The notes beneath the pieces were generated by a model. It saw nothing but the letters and a program-made list of their open reading frames with translations. It was not told where the DNA came from and searched no databases. A stretch of 64,000 nt of DNA from Panopea generosa. Lineage: Eukaryota; Mollusca; Bivalvia; Adapedonta; Hiatellidae. The position numbers and the translations under genes were made by a program. The stretch spans positions 1,860,001 through 1,924,000 of the forward strand of contig CM055912.1 of the NCBI GenBank assembly GCA_029582155.1, written 5' to 3'. Shown in pieces: positions 55,791 to 64,000 of this stretch. The stretch's first letter is position 1. Every line of letters begins with the position of its first letter.

Positions 55791-56384
55791 ACGGTGGCCC
55801 GGGGCTATGATAAATTGCTTCGGGCTATCATAAATTTGAAGTTCATGGACCGTCGGGCCATGACAATATTTTTGCGATTTGAAAACAACATACGCTGCAA
55901 CAATAGCGCTGATATATACCCGGTTTTAGGTTGTTGGTATATAAAGGTGAAATATTCAAATCGGGAAACTTTTCAAAAAAGTGATGTTATTTTACTGTTA
56001 TAAATGTACAGTTATTTTACTGTTATAAATGTACAGACGATAATCTGGACTTAGACCAGGAACCAGGGGGTCAAAATGGTAGTACACGAAAGTAGTTCCA
56101 TAGAAAATTGACAGTGGTCGTTCAAGATGGTATGAGTGTGAAAATGCACTTGACAGGTGCTATTGCAATGTGAACTTGTGAAGGGAATGTATTTTTCCAG
56201 AGACTGGTGCAAAATTGAGTGGACTGGTAGCTATAACACACAGATGGGACTATTTCTTAGATGGTAAGAATTTTGCATAATTTGGCTGATTTGACCTCTG
56301 TATGTGAAATAGGGACACCTACTTTCGCTTTGAGCAAAATTGTGAAATTGGAAGCAGTTAATGCCCATGACTTTAACTGTTTTT
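55791..56384. other. Unannotated stretch with GGGCTATGATAAATT repeat
   Basis: GGGGCTATGATAAATTGC and GGGCTATCATAAATTTG (55800-55840), and GGGCTATGATAATTCTGC (57135) with AAGTTCATGG(A/C)CC shared at 55845 and 57173, suggest another short dispersed element. No gene. Confidence 0.4.
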
Positions 56385-56515
56385 TTTGTGTTCTGCTTGA
56401 ATTTAATATGAATTCTGGAAATTCTCATGGAGTTTGGAGTACAACTGTAAGTGTGACAGTCTATTATGCTCATACTACGGTCTATGTGAAATTTATGGTG
56501 GGCCAGCTTCAATCT
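56385..56515 (+). repeat. Dispersed repeat R2, copy 2
   Basis: Reverse-complement partner of 28055-28190; see that entry. About 125 bp with only scattered differences. Confidence 0.75.
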
Positions 56516-56803
56516 ATCTGAGAAACTTTTACAACATCCGCCATTTTGTTTTATAAGGTATCGAGACACGCATGCGTGACTTTCTTATATCAGTTTAAAC
56601 ATCGGCGGTCCATGTTTACGATGCCCTTTCCGGTTTTCGGGGCAACATTTAAACGGTTATGGAAAAATAAATTGACATTTAGAAAATTATACTGGTTCAT
56701 TTTGAAAGAAACAGATTATGCTAAAAAAAAAAATAAATTAACATTATTTGAGAAAAATGTCTTAAGTGTCCATTAAAATGTTTTAATTTTTTTTTTAATT
56801 TTT

Positions 56804-57020
56804 AGGTTAGGCAATTACAAATCAATTGCAAGATTCTTGTCCAAATTGTTCTTAAAAATGGGGAGGATGGGAGGATTTTTATTTTTTATTTTATTTCTTA
56901 AATTTTTTCCTATTTTTTTTTAAAAAAAAATTATGAAAATAAAGTGTCGGTGCAGCAGGAAAATGAGGGGGGCAGGCGGGTGGGAATGATAATCCAGCAA
57001 TTAATTTATTATGGCCTAAC
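56804..57020. mobile_element. MITE with GTTAGGCCATAAT-type termini, largest copy
   Basis: Left GTTAGGCAATTACAAATCAA then TTGC, right CAGCAATTAATTTATTATGG then CCTAAC. Core GGGGAGGATGGGAGGATTTT is shared with 8260-8443. This copy best shows the outer GTTAGG/CCTAAC ends. Confidence 0.75.
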
Positions 57021-57240
57021 AGAAATGCTTCTAAGAACAAAAAACATAGCTTTGTTTTACAAGAGTATAATGCTAAACATGTAGCTCGATAAGTATTAAA
57101 ATTAATAATTTTAGTGTTTTTCATTGAAAATAGGTAGGGCTATGATAATTCTGCTGGGGCCATGACATTTGGAAAGTTCATGGCCCTGTGGCCACGATAT
57201 AAAAAGGTGGATGCCGCATACTGCAAAAGGTATTTTGTTA

Positions 57241-57711
57241 TATTATTTTTTAATTAAGTTTAACATTATTCCAGGGTATTCATTTTATCAATAAAAACTG
57301 AGTCAGGGACCTTTTGGACAAAAGTCTAACCACTGCTGTAATTAAAGAAAAAATATATTGTATATTCTGTACAAAATAAAATTACTAAATAAATTCAGAT
57401 GACAAATCAGTGTCGCAAAATATACATTTCAGAGTTGAAACAAAATCTCAGGTGTCCAATGAAAACACTGATTACTTTGTTGACCACTGTTACATTGTTT
57501 AAAATGTGTTAAAGGATACACTGGTAATTATTTTATGATCTTTTAAAAATAAGCAATCACTGGCTTTCATGTTGGTTTTTTCTGTTTATAACTGTTGAAT
57601 AAAATATTGGACAATAGTCTTTACTGTGATTAGTAAAAAAGACATTCACTTTACATTACTGTTTGATCGCCAGTTACAATGCATGCATGGATTTTTTAAA
57701 ACTTAATAGGG
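57241..57711. other. Unannotated AT-rich stretch
   Basis: No gene recognised. Confidence 0.35.
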
Positions 57712-57780
57712 TCCTCCGTGGCCGGGTGATCTAAGACGCCGCTAAGGTCCTAGGTTCGAGTTCCTCTCGCTCCAAAAACT
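57712..57780 (+). mobile_element. tRNA-derived SINE family F head
   Basis: GTCCTCCGTGGCCGGGTGAT then CTAAGACGCC (A box) and CTAGGTTCGAGTTCC (B box). No tRNA-like 3' half is folded, so a SINE head rather than a tRNA gene. Confidence 0.55.
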
Positions 57781-57794
57781 TTATGTCAAAAATT

Positions 57795-57855
57795 GTTGTT
57801 GTTGTATGGTGTTTAACGTTGCTTTCAACAATTTTTCAGGGTTTTTTTTCAAATT
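57795..57855 (-). mobile_element. SINE family B 3' remnant
   Basis: TTGTTGTTGTTGTATGGTGT then TTAACGTTGCTTTCAACAAT, as at the left end of 54889-55203. Confidence 0.55.
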
Positions 57856-58238
57856 AAAGAATAAAACTTAAGATTGAAAGCCTTGTTTTAATATTTAAAA
57901 CAAAAAAGATTTGGTCCAGTAAAGTGTATTTAATTATAAACCAGTCATCATAGGCAATCGGAACATAGCTCTGCCATTTCCGTAAACGTTCGAAATAACC
58001 TTGGACAATGGTGTAGTACTTTTCACAAAACAAGTGATCTTAGTGATTTTACCCGGCGAATTATCTTTTAAACCGGTAAATAACAGTAAAAAGGTATATA
58101 TACGCAAACATCAATATAATATAGTATTATGTTTGTATCTTATTACGATAAATTGAAGGAATCAGAAAAAGAATTACTAAAATAGATAATGCTTATGTTT
58201 TTGCTTATTAAACCTTTACTCCGTATGTGCAAACAAAG
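57856..58238 (+). promoter_or_regulatory. CpG-richer block upstream of a plus-strand ATG
   Basis: CpG dinucleotides (TTCCGTAAACGTTCGAAA, ACCCGGCGAATT, AACCGG) are denser here than nearby. Precedes AAAGATGGCAGCGCCC. Promoter role is inferred. Confidence 0.25.
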
Positions 58239-58275
58239 ATGGCAGCGCCCACAGCCCAGCCTCCACAGTCACATT
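58239..58275 (+). CDS. Candidate first coding exon, plus-strand gene (unidentified)
   Basis: ATG at 58239 in the context AACAAAGATGGCAGCGCCC, close to the AAGATGGCGGC motif often found at animal starts (YY1-like). It reads MAAPTAQPPQSH to a donor-like CATT|GTAAGA at 58276. Unspliced, the frame continues to TGA at 58317-58319. A stronger donor TTTGCG|GTAAGTAAC lies at 58391, so this could instead be a 5'UTR exon with a short upstream frame. No product recognised. Confidence 0.28.
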
Positions 58276-58319
58276 GTAAGATGATTGTGTTCAGTTCTCC
58301 AGATATAAATCGTGCTTGA

Positions 58320-58689
58320 ATTTTCTGTTCAAAGATAAACAACCGGAACGATCCATCTATGATTTAAATGCTACAGTTGTTTATTTTGCGGTAAGTAACG
58401 TTATACATATATTTACAGAAGCCCTAATAGATACATCATAATTATAATGCAGGGTCGGACTGAGAAGTTCTATGTAGCTAATATACCTATCTACTTATAC
58501 TGCAACAACCTCTTGCAAGGATAACGTACATACTGTATGATCATTTGAACCTGAACAGCTGAAGCTGAAAGGGGTTCAGTACCTAGTAAATATCAGGTGG
58601 GGGTCTTTATAAAGATTTTTTGTACTGTTTTATTTGGGGGTCAGGGGATGATGGGGTATTTGCTAGTAAGTAATAATTTCACTGAATTG
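58320..58689. other. Unannotated stretch
   Basis: Includes the donor at 58391 noted for the previous entry. No other exon recognised. Confidence 0.3.
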
Positions 58690-58822
58690 AACTTGAGTTT
58701 GCTTCCTGAGTAGAACAAGTACTGAGGATTAATTTTTGAAAGGCATCAGGTCGAGTTGGGGATCAAACCGGCAACCTCTAGCATGAGTGGCCGGCACTAT
58801 CCATTACACTACCGCCTGCTTA
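58690..58822 (-). mobile_element. SINE family D copy
   Basis: Minus head GGCGGTAGTGTAATGGATAG (A box), B box GCCGGTTTGATCCCC, body GCCTTTCAAAAATTAATCCT and CAGTACTTGTTCTACTCAGG. Confidence 0.7.
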
Positions 58823-58889
58823 AATTGAAACCTACCAGGTTGAAGTTAAAGGTTAAGTCACATACATGTAATATAAAAATTTGTATTGA

Positions 58890-59200
58890 TGTCTGGTCTG
58901 TAGTTTTGCCATTATACCCACTGCAACAAAGTTTTCGAGGGGTAATAAACCAGTACTGGTTTCATAATGATTGGGAGTACTGAGTGTGATTTTTGAAAGG
59001 CATTGGGTTGAGTTGGAGATCAAACCTGCAACATCTGGCATGAGCAGCCAACACTCTATCCACTGTTGAGGTCACACTAAAAGGTTCAATAGCTTTTCAC
59101 ATAATATAGAAAGTGGTATATATGGTTGTGTGCAATTTTGCCATTATACCCACTGCAACAAAGATGTAGAGAGGTATACTGGTACTGGTTTCATAATGAC
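58890..59200. repeat. Direct duplication flanking a second SINE D copy
   Basis: TTTTGCCATTATACCCACTG then CAACAAAG and ACTGGTTTCATAATGA occur at 58907-58965 and again at 59133-59200, 226 bp apart. Between them, 58950-59065 is another SINE D (head complement GGAGATCAAACCTGCAACAT). Confidence 0.7.
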
Positions 59201-59751
59201 CATCCGCAGATAAAATACTGTCTAGCCTCTACTTCCTTTCTTGATACATGTATCTTATAAATTTTCCATAGTTGTTGCCATTGGATATTAATTAAAAGAG
59301 TGTACAAATATTGAATAAAAGTTTGCCAATTCAATGTGGGTTTATTCAAGTCTGCTTATTGACGACAGTTTAAATTTTACAAATTTAATATTTAAAAGCA
59401 AACATTTTGAAGCTAGAATTACTCTTAAGACTTAGAAATAAAACAGGATTGTGATCATAATTAATGTACAGTGCTTAAATGTAGCTTCAAAATGCATCCT
59501 TATAGTACAATGAAGTACATCTGTCTTTAAGATGGAAGATGTTGGTTCAATTCCAACTGAGGATATCTGTTGGAGGCTTTTAACTATGCATTGTAAATCA
59601 TTTTTGAATTTATGAAATTAATGAGGGTAGTGAATAAAGCTTTTATTTTTAAGTAAGTTTTGTGTTTATTTCATGAATGATAGCATAATTTTTAGTTTGA
59701 TCCGGTGATGAAAAACAGGCTAGTCTGAAGCTTGAACTAGACTAGGCAATG
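59201..59751. other. Unannotated AT-rich stretch
   Basis: No gene recognised. Confidence 0.35.
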
Positions 59752-60356
59752 TTTTTATGCCCCGCCATTTTCAGTAGGGGGCATATAATATCAGCTGCCC
59801 GTATGTACGGAAATATATCTTTAACCAAATTTGGTGTGTGACTTCACTTTCAGGTAATACAGGTCAAGTTCTTATTTCGTTCCGGTCTTATGATTTTTGA
59901 TGTAGTTATGCCCCTTTTTGGACTTAGATTATTGACAAATGTCAAGAATTGATTTCCGCTCGATATTTCTTGAAGGATTGGATTCATTTGATTCATATTA
60001 GGTAGAAAGACGTATGGTGATAAACTACAGCTCAAGTTCAATTTCTGTCTAAACCCCAGCATGTTTAATTAAGTGTTCTGGGCTCTGATTTTGGTGTTCT
60101 GGCCTCTGATTGGCTGATAGTTTCCGACCTCTAAAGTCTTTATTTATGGACCGATTTTGACGAAAAATTATAAGGCCCAGGTCATGTTCAACAATGGATG
60201 GAATTGGCACATATTAAATAGGTGATCTGGACTCTGATTGGCTTACGGTTTCTGACCTCTTGCGATAGTCAAACTTGTTGAAATTTGCGATAGTTGCCAT
60301 CTACAATGTAGCTACAAAGCAGGGGCAACTGTGTCCCATGGACACATTTCTTGTTC
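59752..60356 (+). repeat. Bivalve-type dispersed element with 5' hairpin (ATGCCCCGCC...GGACACATTTCTTGTT)
   Basis: Starts TTTTTATGCCCCGCC, with an inverted partner GTAGGGGGCATATAAT. The interior has GATGTAGTTATGCCCCTTTT and twice CTCTGATTGGCT. Ends AGGGGCAACTGTGTCCCATG then GACACATTTCTTGTT. I associate these ends with a common bivalve repeat. Non-coding. Confidence 0.65.
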
Positions 60357-61296
60357 ATCTATCGATGAAAACTCAAAATTTAACTTTCCATTCTTGTATA
60401 ATTTACAACAAATTTTCAAACTATTTCAGATGAAAGAATATTTATGATATTAATTTTTTATATTAAAAAATTCAGGAATATACATGTATCTAGCTACCAA
60501 TTCAATGTCATTGTTTGAACAGCAGCTTTGTCCACAATCATGTTGAATAAGCGCAGCCTTGCATACTTTCATGGCTACCTAGACAACAGTAAATAAAGCA
60601 TGAAACGTAATGTCCTACAAGCAAAGCAACATCATGGTGCCAGTGAAATGCAAACTGGTACTTTTTAGCACTACCCATCTTCAACTGATTTTCATAAAAA
60701 AATGAAGTGCAGTTTCTATATAGTTGATACAGACTGAATGATTGTATGCAATCATTTAAAATTTTTTTTATATAAATCTTCACCTCACTGAATGGAAAGT
60801 GTATGGGGTTTTGAAAATTTAAACCATAACAAACATTTAAAACAAAAGTCTACTTCAGTGCACAATTAAAAGCCTTTATACGAAAAGTTAATGGAAGTCT
60901 ATCAGTTTGTCAAAGGTCAGACTTGAACTGACATCTCACTCCTAGAAGGAGGTTGTACTTTCTTGTACTACAAAGACTTTCTCCCTGATAGACCTCCTGT
61001 GTCAATCTGAATAAAAAGTATTACTTCTTTTCTGTATATCAATTTCTATAATAAAAATCATATTTAATATTGATACACAGAAGTTACAGAACAAATGTTT
61101 TTAAACCACTCTTTAATTGATATTAACACAAACAAACACTGTCATTTTTTTCTCAAAGATTAAACACTTGTTGAGACTACAGTGTAAGCCTTTAAGATAA
61201 ATGCATAAAATATACACCAATCTGTATCAGTATGGTTTATTGAGGATGGCTACCATCACAGATCAATTATGGGGTGAATAAATCAGACATATACAA
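60357..61296. other. Unannotated AT-rich stretch
   Basis: No gene. 60905-61000 has a weak tRNA-like pair on the minus strand (GTCAGTTCAAGTCTGACC), possibly a decayed SINE head. Confidence 0.3.
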
Positions 61297-61299
61297 TTT

Positions 61300-61781
61300 T
61301 TTGAGTGCTCAAAATAAAAAAATAACACACACAACAAGTCCTACTCTGTTTGAAATGAACACAGATATATTATCTTATATATATATAAAATGAAAATAAA
61401 ATGACAGATGAAAGGATATGTGTACAGAGTTTGGTCAAAATTGTTGTGAGTCCCTTTAATTTGAGGATGAAAGGGTATGTGTACAGAGTTTGGTAAAAAT
61501 TGTTTTGAGTCCCTTTAATTTGATGATGAAAGGATATGTGTACAGAGTTCGGTAAAAATTGTTTTGTGTCCCTTTATTTTGAGGATGAAAGGATATGTGT
61601 ACAGAGTTTGGTAAAAATTGTTTGAGTGATCAAAATAAAAAAATAACACACACAGCAAGTCCTACTCTGTTTGAAATGAACACAGATATATTATCTTATA
61701 TATATATAAAATGAAAATAAAATGACAGATGAAAGGATATGTGTACAGAGTTTGGTCAAAATTGTTGTTAATCCCTTTAAT
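61300..61781. repeat. About 322-bp segmental duplication at the array edge
   Basis: 61300-61459 and 61622-61781 share TTGAGTG-TCAAAATAAAAAA, CACAC-CAAGTCCTACTCTGT, TTGAAATGAACACAGATATA and (TATA)n then AAATGAAAATAAAATGACAG, followed by the first 60-bp units. Confidence 0.85.
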
Positions 61782-63000
61782 TTGAGGATGAAAGGATATG
61801 TGTCCAGAGTTTGGTAAAAATTGTTTTGAGTCCCTTTAATTTGAGGATGAAAGGATATGTGTACAGAGTTTGGTAAAAATTGTTTTGAGTCCCTTTAATT
61901 TGAGGATGAAAGGATATGTGTACAGAGTTTGGTAAAAATTGTTTTGTGTCCCTTTAATTTGAGGATGAAAGGATATGTGTACAGAGTTTGGTAAAACTTG
62001 TTTTGTGTCCCTTTACTTTGAGGATGAAAGGATATGTGTACAAAGTTTGGTAAAAATTGTTTTGAGTCCCTTTAAGTGGACAATGAATGGATATGTGTAC
62101 AGAGTTTGGTAAAAATTGTTTTCTGTCCCTTTAATTTGAGGATGAAAGGATATGTGTACAGAGTTTGGTAAAATTGTTGTGAGTCCCTTTAATTTGAGGA
62201 TGAAAGGATATGTGTACAGTTTGGTAAAAATTGTTTTGTGTCCCTTTAATTTGAGGATGAAAGGATATGTGTACAGAGTTTGGTCAAAATTGTTGTGAGT
62301 CCTTTAATTTGAGGATGAAAGGATATGTGTACAGAGTTTGGTAAAAATTGTTTTGTTTCCCTATAATTTGAGGATGAAAGGATATGTGTACAGAGTTTGG
62401 TAAAAATTGTTTTGTGTCCCTTTAATTGGAGAATGAAAGGATATGAGTACACAGTTTGGTAAAAATTGTTTTGTGTCCCTTTAATTTGAGGATGAAAGGA
62501 TATGTGTACAGAGTTTGGTAAAAATTGTTGTGAGTCCCTTAATTTGAGGATGAAAGGATATGTGTACAGAGTTTGGTAAAAATTGTTTTGTTTCCCTTTA
62601 ATTTGAGGATGAAAGGATATGTGTACAGAGTTTGGTAAAAATTGTTTTGTGTCCCTTTAATTGGAGGATGAAAGGATATGTGTACAGAGTTTGGTAAAAA
62701 TTATTTTGAGTCCCTTTAATTTGAGGATGAAAGGATATGTGTACAGAGTTTGGTCAAAATTGTTTTGTGTCCCTTTAATTTGAGGATGAAAGGATATGTG
62801 TACAGATTTTGGTAAAAATTGTTTTGAGTCCCTTTAATTTGAGGATGAAAGGATATGTGTACAGAGTTCGGTAAAAATTGTTTTGTGTCCCTTTAATTTG
62901 AGGATGAAAGGATATGTGTTCAGAGTTTGGTAAAAATTGTTTTGAGTCCCTTTAATTGGAGGATGAAAGGATATGTGTACAGAGTTTGGTAAAAATTGAC
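61397..63000. repeat. 60-bp tandem repeat, about 25 copies
   Basis: The unit is TTTGAGGATGAAAGGATATG then TGTACAGAGTTTGGTAAAAA and TTGTTTTGTGTCCCTTTAAT. The period is a multiple of three, so minus frames give a 20-residue repeat (THILSSSN...); not regarded as coding. Confidence 0.95.
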
Positions 63001-63470
63001 AAATGGTGGATGACAGTGATGATCTACTAACCATAAAAAGTAGTGTTTGCTGGATATAAATATGGGAACTTTATGCCAGTACAATATGCCATTATTATTA
63101 CTAAACATATATATACAATCATCATCGGATGCCAACGCATAATCCATTTTGATACTCTCCATTCATCACAGTCCTGTGGGATATAACACTAGCTTTGCAT
63201 CGTTTTTACCAAGCCACAATGCAACTTTATGATTGGTTCCTTCAAGATTTCATAAAGGAAACATTATCTAATTGCTACACTAGTTTCAAGCAAACAACAT
63301 TTTGATAAGACAAAAAAATGTAAGATGTATTTTGTTCTGTTCTGTTCAAATAAAACAATGCAGAGTAAGCGTAATTTCAGATCCGTGATAGATGGCGAGA
63401 ATCAGAATTGTCACCCGTGGGTATCCGACAATATATAATATGGAATGACAAATCGAGGAGATTATGCTTT
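63001..63470. other. Unannotated stretch
   Basis: No gene recognised. Confidence 0.35.
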
Positions 63471-63487
63471 GTTGGACCGACTGTTGT

Positions 63488-64000
63488 TCAAGAGGATATC
63501 CTAAAACATTTATATCTCAAGAGGATATCCTAAAACATATATCTCAAGATGATGTCCTAAAACAAATATCTCAAGATGATTTCCTAAAACATATATCTCA
63601 AGATGGTGTCTTAAACATATCTCTCAAGATGGTGTCCTTAAACATATATCTCAAGATGTGTCCTAAAACATTTATCTCAAGATGGTTTTCTAAACATATA
63701 TCTCAAGATGGTGTCCTAAACATATATCTCAAGATGTTTTCCTAAACATAAGTATACTTCAACATTGTGTGTTAAAACATATATCTCAAGATGGTGTCCT
63801 AAACATATACCTCAAGATGATGTCCTACAACATATATATCTCAAGATGATGTCCTAAAACAAATCTCAAGATGGTGTCCTAAACATATATCTCAAGATAG
63901 TATCCTAAACCATACATCCCAAGATGGTATCCTAAAACAAATATCTCAAGATGGGTCCTAAACATATATCTCAAGATGGTGTCCTTAAACATGTATCTCA
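63488..64000. repeat. About 26-bp tandem repeat, about 19 copies, continues past the window
   Basis: The unit is AAACATATATCTCAAGATGG then TGTCCTA, with length variants. It reaches the last base of the window. Confidence 0.95.

Noticed and set aside
57712..57780. tRNA gene
   Set aside because: The box spacing is tRNA-like but the acceptor stem is not closed. A SINE head is more likely.
62246..63162. Minus frames with THILSSSN repeats
   Set aside because: Translations of the 60-bp array, whose period is a multiple of three.

Overview
The window looks like nuclear DNA of an invertebrate animal, most likely a bivalve mollusc. It is AT-rich and almost entirely non-coding. It has GT-AG introns, many tRNA-derived SINEs, MITEs, LINE/DIRS/hAT/Mutator-like remnants and very long tandem arrays. 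Several dispersed repeats (59752-60356, 31378-31843, the ~170-bp units at 28190-28695 and 49612-50600) are ones I associate from memory with bivalve genomes. The phylum-level call is inference; nothing prokaryotic was seen.

The best-supported host gene is on the minus strand. Two exons, 6051-6131 and 2424-2538, join in phase and encode the start of the Sec14 (CRAL-TRIO) domain of a Trio/Kalirin-type Rho guanine-nucleotide exchange factor. A phase-compatible but unproven first exon lies at 48677-48698, which would make most of the window a ~42-kb intron 1. A second minus-strand gene starts at the left edge: a 5'UTR exon ends at 290, a 185-bp intron follows, and the ATG is at 103. It appears nested in a Trio intron.

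Layout: 1-2.5 kb, nested gene start and Trio exon B. 2.95-6.1 kb, a 50-bp minisatellite built from the 3' end of Trio exon A plus its splice donor. 6.1-11.6 kb, SINEs, GA repeats and a MITE. 11.66-15.49 kb, one 3.8-kb terminal-inverted-repeat element. 15.5-24 kb, SINEs and 62-, 87- and 77-bp arrays. 24-28 kb, a DIRS-like fragment abutting a Mutator-like transposase pseudogene, then an endonuclease-like fragment. 28-33.8 kb, dispersed repeats and a 62-bp array. 33.8-36.4 kb, a LINE with RNase H. 37.8-44.8 kb, two adjoining arrays (31-bp and 73-bp units). 45-61 kb, SINEs, an internally deleted hAT gene, an unclassified mobile-gene fragment and candidate plus-strand exons. 61.3-64 kb, 60-bp and ~26-bp arrays running off the right edge.

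The most notable observation is the exon-derived minisatellite. The terminal coding sequence of a conserved RhoGEF exon and its 5' splice site appear to have been amplified about 60 times inside the adjoining intron, so the true donor is followed by dozens of near-identical decoy donors.
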